Notes under the pieces: generated by a model
Told to the model about the DNA's origin: nothing
Database searches by the model: none
Seen by the model: only the letters and a program-made list of their open reading frames with translations
Part shown: piece by piece, positions 9,442-18,781 of the stretch
How the letters are laid out: every line of letters begins with the position of its first letter
Position numbering within the stretch: position 1 is the first letter of the stretch
Assembly (NCBI GenBank): GCA_021399345.1
Contig: JAAFKI010000154.1
Coordinates: 1-64,000 of the forward strand
DNA length: 64,000 bases
Direction of reading: 5' to 3'
Origin: Candidatus Heimdallarchaeota archaeon
GTDB lineage: Archaea > Asgardarchaeota > Heimdallarchaeia > Heimdallarchaeales > Heimdallarchaeaceae
Program-made: the position numbers and the translations under genes

Positions 9442-10320
9442 TTATTTTTTCTTTCTTCTAAGAACTAAACCGCTAGATATTAACGAAACTGCCGCAATTG
9501 GAACCAACCACGGAAAGTTTGTTGGGGTTGGGGTAGGCGTTGGAGTTGGTGTATATGGTGGAGGTGGTATGTAAAGACCATATTTGATATCCACATCAAA
9601 ATTATCCACATATCCATACTGTTCAGCCATCGAACGAATTGTTATTTTGAAATAATCAAACAATCCTGATGTTGCATTGTAAGCTATTGTAGCATTGAAT
9701 TTGAAGTCACTTATATTTGTAGGAATTGTAATTGGTAGATCTCCAGAATCAAATCCTGCCATCAAACCAGTTAGAGTTGTTTCATTTAAAACTGTAGCAA
9801 ACAAGTCTAACTTACCATACAAATAGTCTTCATTATAGATAGAATATACATCCATATAGGTAATGTTACCAAAATCTGTCATGTTAAACAAGAGATCTCC
9901 AAGCATCATACTAGGATCTGTCCCATTGATAAATTGACCAAAAGCATCCAAATAATCAGGTATCGAACCGTATGATAATGGTAAAGCTATTGGCAATCCT
10001 TGAGGCATAACAAACGTAACACCTTCAGCTACTTCAACTGGTAGAAAAACGGTTGAATTCGGAGTAATTGTACCTTCAAAATCAATCGCATTATAACTAT
10101 ATCCAGTATCGTTGGAATCTGTAAATACAATTTTCATAGTTGTATTTTGTTTCAACATTAGGGAATAATCTGTACTATACATGTTTAGTTGTTTCAACTC
10201 GAATGCATAAGTCTTATCAGTCTCAAACCCCCAGGTTGCGTTGGCTTTCACAGGAGATATTAGAGCCATTGAGAAGATAAGCAAAAGAACCCCGCTTGAG
10301 AATATCAAATTTCTTTTCAT
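9442..10320 (-). CDS. Secreted surface protein with Pro-Thr stalk and C-terminal TM-RRKKK sorting-like tail
   Basis: Signal peptide MKRNLIFSSGVLLLIFSMALISPVKA; C-terminus PPPPYTPTPTPTPTPTNFPWLVPIAAVSLISSGLVLRRKKK. Confidence 0.8.
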   Translation of the reverse strand: MKRNLIFSSGVLLLIFSMALISPVKANATWGFETDKTYAFELKQLNMYSTDYSLMLKQNTTMKIVFTDSNDTGYSYNAIDFEGTITPNSTVFLPVEVAEGVTFVMPQGLPIALPLSYGSIPDYLDAFGQFINGTDPSMMLGDLLFNMTDFGNITYMDVYSIYNEDYLYGKLDLFATVLNETTLTGLMAGFDSGDLPITIPTNISDFKFNATIAYNATSGLFDYFKITIRSMAEQYGYVDNFDVDIKYGLYIPPPPYTPTPTPTPTPTNFPWLVPIAAVSLISSGLVLRRKKK

Positions 10321-10469
10321 TTTATCACCGGTTAAGCATTCCGCTTAACTACGTAAAATACGATATTTTCATTTATATACTATTCCTTAATACTAATTCT
10401 CTTACTACTTCGAAAAAAACCGAACTAGGTCTTTTTTGTAATTCTTAATCTACCAAAAGTGAGTAACTT

Positions 10470-12281
10470 TCAGTCATCGTACGGAGATTTAAGTAAAGAT
10501 TTTTGAGCTAATGATAAAATCTGGTTTACAATCTCTTCGTTTACTGATAATAGTTTCTTTAAATCTTCAACTTCTGCTTTAGCAATTTTTTCAATAGTAC
10601 CATACTCCAACATTAGTTTTTGCACCTTAGTTTTACCTATACCTTTTATTTTTTCAAAAATGGAATCTTGAATACTTCTTAATCTTAGGATTTTATGATA
10701 GTTTATAGCAAATCTGTGAGCTTCATCTCTGACATTCTGAACCAGTTTCAAAACTGGCGAATTTCGTTTAAATTCAATTGATTCATCTGACCACTCAACA
10801 AAAATTTCTTCATTTTTCTTGGCAATACTAACAATAGGAACGGATATTTTCAGTTTCTTTAGCACTTTTAATGCAATGTTTAACTGTCCTTTTCCACCAT
10901 CAATTATTAGAAGATCAGGTTTAGGGTCTGATTTCAATGTTTCAGAACTATATCTTCGACCAATTACTTCCTCCATCATTGCATAATCATTTGGTTCTGT
11001 ATACGTTTTTCTAATTCTAAACCGTCTATACAATTTCTTCTGAGGAACACCATTTTCAAAAACCACACAAGACCCTACAGAATGCTCTCCTTTAAGTGTA
11101 GAAATATCAAAACCATGTATTATAATTGGTATCTTTGTTAATTGAAGATCATTTTTCATTTCGTCTAATATCTTCTCGAAGTCCTTTTGATATTGGATAT
11201 CTCTTTTGAATTTTTGTAACTCGTTTCGAGCGTTTTTTTCTGCAATTTCAATTAATTGTTTCGCAATGGTTGTTTTGAATGTTCTAATGTTGAAATCCTT
11301 TGTTTCGAGAAAACGTTCGGTGAATGCTAGACCCACTAGAATACTGTATTTGGGTTTTTCTTCACCATAGATGAAGGTAATAACTTCTCCGGTGGTTCTA
11401 AGAGGATGGCCTTCCTCTTTTGAATAAAGGTAGTTAGTGATATTGTGTATACGATGATTTCGCATCTCCAATTTACTTAATGCTATGTCGCCTTCATATT
11501 CTTTAAACGCCAATACATCAATATTCTTTTGCTTAGAGTGCAAATCATCCTGAATATTCAAAATAGTTCGAACAGCGTGAGTTAGATCACGTAAATTAGC
11601 AGCTTTCTCAAAATTAGATCCCTGAGAGGCTAACCACATTTCTTCCTCAATGCTATCTAGTAAATCAGCTACATTTCCTTTCAGAAAGGATATAACATTT
11701 TTCACGATTTTTCCATATTCCTCGGGAGATATGTTGTTCTTACATGGTGATAAACACCTTCCCAACCTTTCTCTCATACATCTCGCAGATGAACCTTTTT
11801 TAGCTAAACGTTCCATTGTTTTTCCACAATTACATATAGGAAATAATCTTGCAACTAATTTAGCAGTTTGTTTTACCATCGTATCTTTGGGAAAAGGCCC
11901 AAAGTAAACACTCTTGCTGACTCGTTGGTCTGTTTCTCTTGCAAACAAAAGCTGAGGATATTCCTCTTCCATGGTTATTCTGATTAGCAAATGCGATTTA
12001 TCGTCTTTCAGCATACTGTTCAGTTTCGGAGACAGTTGTTTAACCAATTTTTTCTCCAAAATCAAAGCTTCAGATTCATTTCTAGTTATAATCCAATCTA
12101 CACGATGTGCTAGTTCCTGTAATTTATCTTCTTTAAGATTAATAGTTGTTTGAAAATGTTGCTTTACTCGATTCCTGAGATTCTTAGCTTTGCCGACATA
12201 AATTACCTTCTCTTCTTTATCTTTTATCAGATAAACGCCTGGTTCAGTAGGGATTTCTTCAAGATCGGAAAAAAGACTCAT
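10470..12281 (-). CDS. uvrC: Excinuclease ABC subunit C
   Basis: GIY-YIG start (PGVYLIKDKEEKVIYVGKAKNLRNRVKQHF), UvrC core PDLLIIDGGKGQLNIALKVL, C-terminal HhH. Confidence 0.97.
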   Translation of the reverse strand: MSLFSDLEEIPTEPGVYLIKDKEEKVIYVGKAKNLRNRVKQHFQTTINLKEDKLQELAHRVDWIITRNESEALILEKKLVKQLSPKLNSMLKDDKSHLLIRITMEEEYPQLLFARETDQRVSKSVYFGPFPKDTMVKQTAKLVARLFPICNCGKTMERLAKKGSSARCMRERLGRCLSPCKNNISPEEYGKIVKNVISFLKGNVADLLDSIEEEMWLASQGSNFEKAANLRDLTHAVRTILNIQDDLHSKQKNIDVLAFKEYEGDIALSKLEMRNHRIHNITNYLYSKEEGHPLRTTGEVITFIYGEEKPKYSILVGLAFTERFLETKDFNIRTFKTTIAKQLIEIAEKNARNELQKFKRDIQYQKDFEKILDEMKNDLQLTKIPIIIHGFDISTLKGEHSVGSCVVFENGVPQKKLYRRFRIRKTYTEPNDYAMMEEVIGRRYSSETLKSDPKPDLLIIDGGKGQLNIALKVLKKLKISVPIVSIAKKNEEIFVEWSDESIEFKRNSPVLKLVQNVRDEAHRFAINYHKILRLRSIQDSIFEKIKGIGKTKVQKLMLEYGTIEKIAKAEVEDLKKLLSVNEEIVNQILSLAQKSLLKSPYDD

Positions 12282-14254
12282 CTAGTTTCCACCATTTTCT
12301 CAAGTTCTTTAATTTTATCACGATAAAGTGCAGCTTTTTCAAAATCTAAAGCTCCAGCAGCTTCAGCCATTTTTTCCTTCAAATCATCAATTACATAAAG
12401 AATATCTTGACTAGTCAAATCATCAGGAACTTCTATTTTCTCTTCCTCTTTAGGTTCAATTTGCATCAATGTTTCAACAATGGATCTTATTTCTTTACGA
12501 ATAGTTGTAGGTTTGATACCATGTTTTTCATTATATTCTTGTTGAATTCTTCTTCTTCTATTATTCTCTGTTATAGCTTCTTTCATAGAACCTGTAAGAT
12601 TATCGGCATACAAAATAACGCTACCATGAACGTTTCTGCTAGCTCGACCCATAAGTTGAATTAGCGAACCTTTAGAACGCAAAAATCCTTCTTTATCTGC
12701 ATCAAGTATTGCAATAAGAGCTACTTCAGGAAGATCCAATCCTTCTCTTAGAAGGTTAATTCCAACTACCACATCATATTTGCCTAATCTAAGTTCTCTT
12801 AATATCTCAATTCGGTCCAAAGTGTCTACCTCATGATGTAAATAAACTGACTTAATATTCATTTCCAGAAGATAATCAGATAGCATCTCTGCACTCTTTT
12901 TAGTGATAGTTGTAACCAAGACTCTTTCTCCCTTACTTACTCTTTGGTTTATCTCGCTTACAAGATCAGTTATTTGTCCATCAGTTCCTCTTACATCTAT
13001 CTTTGGATCTAAAAGACCAGTTGGACGAATGATTTGTTCTACAATTTGCTCAGATATATCATATTCATAATTTCGAGGAGTGGCACTTGTGAAAATAACG
13101 TTGTGCATATATTTCTCCGTTTCTTCGAATCTGAAAGGACGATTATCAAATGCAGAAGGAAGTCTGAAACCATGTTCAATTAGATTCTTCTTTCTTGAGT
13201 AATCTCCACCATACATTCCACGAAGTTGAGGGATAGTTAAATGTGATTCATCAATGATAAACAAGAAATCTTCGGGGAAGTGGTCAAGCAAAGCAAAGGG
13301 TTTTTCACCAGGTTTTCTTCTATCAAAATGACGAGAGTAGTTTTCTATTCCAGAGCAGCCACCTGTTTCTCTTAATAATTCCAAATCATATAGTGTCTTT
13401 TGCCTCAATCGATGTCTTTCCACTACCTTGTTATCCTTTTCAAATTCAGCTAAACGCATATCTAGTTCTATCTTTATATCTTCAAGAGCTGATTCAAAGA
13501 AAGCATCATTTGCAAGATATTGGGTTCCTGGATAAATAGACATTGCTTCATATTCTTTCATCATTTCTCCTGTAACTGAATGTCGAGAAGTTAAACGTTC
13601 TATCTCGTCTCCAAAGAACTCAATACGATAAACGCAATCACTATATAATGGAAAAATATCAATGGAATCACCTCTAACTCTGAAGGTTTTACGATCCAGA
13701 TTCACATCGTTCCTTTCGTATTGGTTTTTGACTAACTCTAACATTAAATCCTGCCTATCTAAAGAATCACCTACTTTCAAAGCTATTCTTCTAGAACGAT
13801 ATACATCAGGAGGACCAGTACCATAAATACAAGAGACAGTTGCACAAACAATTACATCGTCACGAGTAGCTAAAGCTTCAAGAGCTGTATGACGTAAACG
13901 CTCAATTTCTCGATTTATGTCAACATCCTTCTCAATGTAAAGATCTTTAGAAGGAAGATAGGCTTCTGGCTGATAGTAATCATAAAAACTGACATAATAG
14001 CACACTGCTGCAGAAGGAAACAAGGTTTTAAATTCACCAAAAAGCTGTGCAACAAGAGTTTTATTAGGACCCATAATCAAAGTAGGTTTCTTGATTTCAT
14101 CAATAACAGAAGCCATGGTAAAAGTTTTTCCAGAGCCAGTAACACCTAGAAGTGTTTGATGTTTATGCCCTTTGTTTATTCCTTCAATCAATTGAGCTAT
14201 TGCTTTAGGTTGATCTCCCTTTGGAGTAAAAGGCGTTTCTAAATCTAATGGCAT
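12278..14254 (-). CDS. uvrB: Excinuclease ABC subunit B
   Basis: LLGVTGSGKTFTMASVI, YYQPEAYLPSKDLYIEKD, GINLLREGLDLPEVALIAILDADKEGFLRS; 4-nt overlap with uvrC. Confidence 0.98.
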   Translation of the reverse strand: MPLDLETPFTPKGDQPKAIAQLIEGINKGHKHQTLLGVTGSGKTFTMASVIDEIKKPTLIMGPNKTLVAQLFGEFKTLFPSAAVCYYVSFYDYYQPEAYLPSKDLYIEKDVDINREIERLRHTALEALATRDDVIVCATVSCIYGTGPPDVYRSRRIALKVGDSLDRQDLMLELVKNQYERNDVNLDRKTFRVRGDSIDIFPLYSDCVYRIEFFGDEIERLTSRHSVTGEMMKEYEAMSIYPGTQYLANDAFFESALEDIKIELDMRLAEFEKDNKVVERHRLRQKTLYDLELLRETGGCSGIENYSRHFDRRKPGEKPFALLDHFPEDFLFIIDESHLTIPQLRGMYGGDYSRKKNLIEHGFRLPSAFDNRPFRFEETEKYMHNVIFTSATPRNYEYDISEQIVEQIIRPTGLLDPKIDVRGTDGQITDLVSEINQRVSKGERVLVTTITKKSAEMLSDYLLEMNIKSVYLHHEVDTLDRIEILRELRLGKYDVVVGINLLREGLDLPEVALIAILDADKEGFLRSKGSLIQLMGRASRNVHGSVILYADNLTGSMKEAITENNRRRRIQQEYNEKHGIKPTTIRKEIRSIVETLMQIEPKEEEKIEVPDDLTSQDILYVIDDLKEKMAEAAGALDFEKAALYRDKIKELEKMVETR

Positions 14255-14346
14255 TCTTGTTTCTCCTATCTTTTAATTGTTAAAAAGTATGCTTATTAGT
14301 CAGAAAGATTTCCTTTTAAAAACTAGGAAAAAAGAGAAACTAAATT

Positions 14347-14670
14347 TTGATCCAGAATCCTTACCTTGACCAGTTATGTAAGTTTTTTTCTAACAAGCAG
14401 TACAAACGTATTAGTGATGTATTACAACACCTAAAGAAGCAATTCCACGGTTCTAGGTATATGGAATTCAGAAACTATTTTGATGTTCCACGTGAAGAAA
14501 TCGATGAAAAAGGTGTTATGAATTACCTTGAGGGACTTTACAGGAAAATTGGAGCTCCAAAGGGAAGGATAAGGGCATGGTACTCTTTACCTCATGAAGA
14601 CAAGGAGATAAAAAGAATTTGCGTTTTTTATTCTGTTGATGAAATTCAAGAGAAGCAAGCAGTTAGATAA
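14347..14670 (+). CDS. Hypothetical protein, 107 aa
   Basis: ORF with TTG start; coding-like composition, no recognised family. Confidence 0.5.
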   Translation: MIQNPYLDQLCKFFSNKQYKRISDVLQHLKKQFHGSRYMEFRNYFDVPREEIDEKGVMNYLEGLYRKIGAPKGRIRAWYSLPHEDKEIKRICVFYSVDEIQEKQAVR

Positions 14671-14755
14671 TATCAGTTCTATCTTACAATAAGCAAAGAG
14701 GGCTAACAGCAATTTTGTCGGTCTTAAATACTGAAATGTTTATTTTAAAGCAAGT

Positions 14756-15016
14756 ATGGTTTCAACTATTAGTACAAAACAACTCGTTTTTGATGAGTTA
14801 AAATTTATACTACCTCATCAAAAAAGAGCTCTTCTTCTTTTAAAATCGGACATCATTAGGGAAAGAATGAAGGGATACGCATTACTAACTACATGTTTTC
14901 GGATGAGTTCTCCTGATATTCAAAATTATATTCGCAATAAGTGGAAAGAGGAAAAAGATTTGAAAGACTTAAAAAAAGCATTTATCGTGTATTGTGAACA
15001 AACATTTCTAGGATAG
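14756..15016 (+). CDS. Hypothetical protein, 86 aa, helical
   Basis: ATG ORF in an intergenic slot; no recognised family. Confidence 0.5.
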   Translation: MVSTISTKQLVFDELKFILPHQKRALLLLKSDIIRERMKGYALLTTCFRMSSPDIQNYIRNKWKEEKDLKDLKKAFIVYCEQTFLG

Positions 15017-15021
15017 ATACA

Positions 15022-15795
15022 TCAGTTGTTTTCTTCCTGCAGGGGAAAGTAAACAGGGAATATAAGACGCGCAAAATTTTGGTATATTTCAACACTATAA
15101 TCCTTCTGTTCGATTAAGCCTTCCAGTTTTACAATTTCAGATTCAGTATAACCTTTCATATCTGGAAATTCACTTTGATTACCATAATCCATAACTTTGC
15201 AAATTATTTCACCGACTTGCTCTAATTCTAGATATGATTCAATCAGGATATGGATATGAGGAGTTAGTTTTTGTGATTGCTCTTCCTCTTTAACTGAATC
15301 AGCTATTCTTATTACAGAAAGGATTGCAGCTCTTCTTGTAATATAGTCCTTTGCATAAACTACATTTTTCAATGGATAAAGAACGTCTGCATCATCTAAG
15401 TAACCTATTGCCCTAATAGCTGCATACTGAAGATCATAATCACTTTCTTCTAGTATTTTTACTAAATAAGGTTTGGACGCATAATCCTTTAAATGACCTA
15501 AAACTTCCAAAGTAGATAGTTTAATAGCCAACGAACTTCGTTCTATAAGATCATGAAGATAGCTTAAGATTTTTTCTTTAAGCTCTGGAAATTCTGAAGC
15601 ATATTCAACTATGGTTGAAGCTGCAGCATTTCTTACATTCCAGTCAGAATCTTCTATTAGTGGATAAATTTTGTTGATACTCTTTGCTTTACCATTCTTC
15701 TGTAAGAATAAAGCAAAACTAGCTCGATCTAGGGGATCGTCGCTTTTTTGTTTTCTACCTATGAATAATCCTCTAAAGAAATCTACTAAACTCAT
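15022..15795 (-). CDS. HEAT-repeat protein
   Basis: Tandem helical repeats DSDWNVRNAAASTIVEYA, SSLAIKLSTLEVLGHLKD, ESDYDLQYAAIRAIGYLDD, AKDYITRRAAILSVIRIAD; ATGA overlap with upstream gene. Confidence 0.82.
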   Translation of the reverse strand: MSLVDFFRGLFIGRKQKSDDPLDRASFALFLQKNGKAKSINKIYPLIEDSDWNVRNAAASTIVEYASEFPELKEKILSYLHDLIERSSLAIKLSTLEVLGHLKDYASKPYLVKILEESDYDLQYAAIRAIGYLDDADVLYPLKNVVYAKDYITRRAAILSVIRIADSVKEEEQSQKLTPHIHILIESYLELEQVGEIICKVMDYGNQSEFPDMKGYTESEIVKLEGLIEQKDYSVEIYQNFARLIFPVYFPLQEENN

Positions 15796-17396
15796 AATTC
15801 AAACAACCCCTCTTTAATGAGATAGCTTATAGCACCTCTTTGTGGTTGAGTTAGTTTTCTAAGAAATGTATAATCTATTTTTCTAACTTCAAACCTTTCT
15901 TCCTTTTCCTCATCTAAATCAAACTTGTAAGCGTCCTTCCTTTTTGTAACTTGAACAGCTCTTGTAACTACAGGAAGGTTATATGGCGACAAAGATTTGT
16001 ACTTTGCTTTATGAACTGCAAATAAGGTTGCAACATGAATTCCCCCTATTTTCTTGAAAACGATAATATCTGCAAAAGCTGGGAGAATTGTTTTAAAATC
16101 ATCTCTATACAATGCCATATGATTATGTAAAATGACTAACTGATCAATTCCTACACCGTACTCGTTAGCTTCAAACACATATACCTTCTTATCATCCACT
16201 TTTACATATCCTTTTGAGGAAATTCTAGAATTATCATCAAGTAGTTGCCCAAAGGTGGAATATTTTCTTCTAAACACCTTACTTACGTATTCTTCAATTT
16301 GTCTCCAGCCATATGCATAAACAGACCATATATCTGTCCATCTACTTCTGGAAGAGTGCCAATGTTCAACCACAAACTCAGAATGAGCGTTTTTGTTAAC
16401 AGCTTGTAAATCCTTAATATCATTCCATGAAAACTCTTCAAGGAATTCTAAATCAGACTTAAATGAGAAAAGCTTCTGAAATACTGTTTTCTCATCAGAG
16501 TACTTCGCAACAAGTTTATTCATCGCAGCAAGACTAAATTTACCTATAGGGGGTGCAAGGAAAGCTTTTAATTCTTTTGGATACATAATTGATTTATCGT
16601 CGTGTCTTTTTGGAAGCTTATACTCGTCCTTCTCCAGTAAATAATCAATTGCTTTTTTCTGAATGTAATGTGCAAAACCCTCACCTATAAGTTCATGGAG
16701 ATTCTTCTTTCTTACAACCTTAGCCCTTTCATTTATCAGATTAATTGCTTCTATTGAAAAATTATTGAAAAGAGTATATTTCCTAGCATCTTCTGGAGGA
16801 GTATAGAAATCTTCTACTCCTGCTTCTGTAAATAGTCGAATTACGCCTATCAAATCTTGGAAGTATTGCCAAGCCCAAACATGTTTATTTTGTGAAGTTT
16901 GGTTCAATTGAAATACATTGTTTGTCATTAGTTCTTTAAGAACTAAGTCTAATTGGTATAATTGAGCTAAAATTCTTGGTGAATTAGACTCAGTTTTTTC
17001 ATTCAAATAAGCATGAGCAAATGCATGTATAAGCATAACTCTTAGAGTTAATTCTTGTTCCTTAGTAAGTTCTTCTGGAGGAACAGAAAGATAAACAAGA
17101 GTTGGTAAAGAGTTATAGACAGTCTCCTTTCCAGTTGGAAGGAAATCGCTAATCCTAGCTGACCGAAGGTTTGTAATTTGTTCAGAAGTGAGTATAGCTT
17201 GTGGAGTCCCTGTTACCTCTACAACTCTATTAACAGAGATATGCATCTCAGGATTAATGAAAATTAATATTCTATAATTCTCAGGTGTTTCTCCAACTAG
17301 AGTTTTAAAGTCCTCCCTAGCACTGTTGTAAACTTCGATTACGTCACTAAGTTCCTCTTTAAGCATGAAGTATACTCTCCCGTAGTATTTGCTCAC
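15792..17396 (-). CDS. Uncharacterised 534-aa protein with gluzincin-like HAFAH...EGFAHY pattern (possible pseudo-metallopeptidase)
   Basis: MLIHAFAHAYLNEKT (codons about 17013-17027) and ELIGEGFAHYIQKKAI (about 16665-16682). First ATG at 17396; alternative start 17366. Overlaps the VWA gene. Confidence 0.55.
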   Translation of the reverse strand: MSKYYGRVYFMLKEELSDVIEVYNSAREDFKTLVGETPENYRILIFINPEMHISVNRVVEVTGTPQAILTSEQITNLRSARISDFLPTGKETVYNSLPTLVYLSVPPEELTKEQELTLRVMLIHAFAHAYLNEKTESNSPRILAQLYQLDLVLKELMTNNVFQLNQTSQNKHVWAWQYFQDLIGVIRLFTEAGVEDFYTPPEDARKYTLFNNFSIEAINLINERAKVVRKKNLHELIGEGFAHYIQKKAIDYLLEKDEYKLPKRHDDKSIMYPKELKAFLAPPIGKFSLAAMNKLVAKYSDEKTVFQKLFSFKSDLEFLEEFSWNDIKDLQAVNKNAHSEFVVEHWHSSRSRWTDIWSVYAYGWRQIEEYVSKVFRRKYSTFGQLLDDNSRISSKGYVKVDDKKVYVFEANEYGVGIDQLVILHNHMALYRDDFKTILPAFADIIVFKKIGGIHVATLFAVHKAKYKSLSPYNLPVVTRAVQVTKRKDAYKFDLDEEKEERFEVRKIDYTFLRKLTQPQRGAISYLIKEGLFEL

Positions 17397-18744
17397 CCAA
17401 ATTCTTTATTTGAGCAGGATCTATTAAGATGGGTTTGGTAATCCCTTTGAGCATTCTTTTTGTATGGATAAAAATCTCTTTGTTCCTTAGAGCTTCAGTT
17501 CCCATTAAAAAGTAAGAAATATTCCAATTCCTGGAACGATCAGCCTTTAAAGAGCTGAATATTGCGTTCAATTGTTGCAAACATTCTCTTGTATCTGCAT
17601 TTGTTTTTGTTTCAACTTCATCGAAGTATTTCTTAAGTTCTTTACTCTTTTTGAAACTAAAAGGATAGACAGGAACGTTAGGCATACCATCTGTTACTAT
17701 AGTTAATTGAACATCAATGTCTTTGTCTGTATGCTGTTTCTTTGCATGTTCAATAGCTTTCAGGATGCTCTGAACCATGTGTGTCTTTCCTCGCGCTTCA
17801 GCAGTGAGAAGAAGTTGTTCCATTTTCTTATCATCATCAACCACAAAGGGATTCTTAATTATAGGAACAACTGCTAGCTTAAACATATCAAATCGCTTTC
17901 TTTTTCGTCTATTAATCATTTTGAAATAATAATAGAGACTAAGACTTGTTAAAAGAGCTCCATCCAATCTAGACATTTTTCCTTCAAACACATTTTTTTT
18001 CATGGATTGACTCATATCAACTATCAGATAAACTAAGGAACGACGATCCTTCTTTATCCTCATAATATCTTCTTGTTTGACTTCTGTTGGAGGAATAGTT
18101 TGAGAACTAAGAACAGCACTCTTGTAGGTCTCTTTCAAACGAATTGTACCATGTAATCTTTTTTGAACTTCATCAATAGGTGCTACAGAAATCTGCTTCA
18201 TTAGATATCTACCTAAAATCTTTCCAAGAAGATCCATAACACTTTCCCGAGAAATTCTTTTCTTCCTACCAAATGCGTCAGTTATTTCTATATCCACAAT
18301 TTCTGTTAATTGACTTAATTTCTCTGCTAATTGTTGAAGATCTACAGTTCCTTCTTGTTTAAGTTCTTTTAAAAGATCTTGAATATATTTGAGAATATCC
18401 TCAACAGTCTGTAACTCGTTTCTGTTAACTCTCTCCAGGACATCAGGTAAAATTCGTTCTCCAATGAACCGAAGGAGTTTCATTTCATTAACTAAACGTT
18501 CTTCTTCTTCAGCTATTAGAAAAGTGTTCATGATTTTCTGAACAATATTGTCTACGGCAACAGCATTTTTCGCTGCAATAGATAAGACTGCACCTTCACG
18601 AGAACTTCTTCCAAGATGCGGATTCCTCCATAAGCGTAGCACTTGTGCTGCATCCTCGAATTCTAATACAAATTCTTGATTAGAATAATGCTGCAAGGGA
18701 TCAACAAATTCTGCTTCTGTTACGAAATATATACGATGGGGCAT
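17359..18744 (-). CDS. von Willebrand factor A domain protein
   Basis: MIDAS motif LVYLIVDMSQSMKKN (DxSxS), later TIVTDGMPNVPV; adjacent to a MoxR-type ATPase. Confidence 0.85.
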   Translation of the reverse strand: MPHRIYFVTEAEFVDPLQHYSNQEFVLEFEDAAQVLRLWRNPHLGRSSREGAVLSIAAKNAVAVDNIVQKIMNTFLIAEEEERLVNEMKLLRFIGERILPDVLERVNRNELQTVEDILKYIQDLLKELKQEGTVDLQQLAEKLSQLTEIVDIEITDAFGRKKRISRESVMDLLGKILGRYLMKQISVAPIDEVQKRLHGTIRLKETYKSAVLSSQTIPPTEVKQEDIMRIKKDRRSLVYLIVDMSQSMKKNVFEGKMSRLDGALLTSLSLYYYFKMINRRKRKRFDMFKLAVVPIIKNPFVVDDDKKMEQLLLTAEARGKTHMVQSILKAIEHAKKQHTDKDIDVQLTIVTDGMPNVPVYPFSFKKSKELKKYFDEVETKTNADTRECLQQLNAIFSSLKADRSRNWNISYFLMGTEALRNKEIFIHTKRMLKGITKPILIDPAQIKNLGEQILRESILHA

Positions 18745-18781
18745 TTTATCATCTCTAAAAGTTACTAGAAGAGTTTTAGGA

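Noticed and set aside
9520-9565. Simple GT-rich repeat (GGGGTTGGGGTAGGCGTTGGAGTTGGTG)
   Set aside because: Explained as the coding sequence of the Pro-Thr stalk; not an independent repeat element.
12278-14254. UvrB/UvrC in an archaeal genome as a novelty
   Set aside because: Bacterial-type UvrABC is known in many archaea through transfer; the genes look ordinary here.
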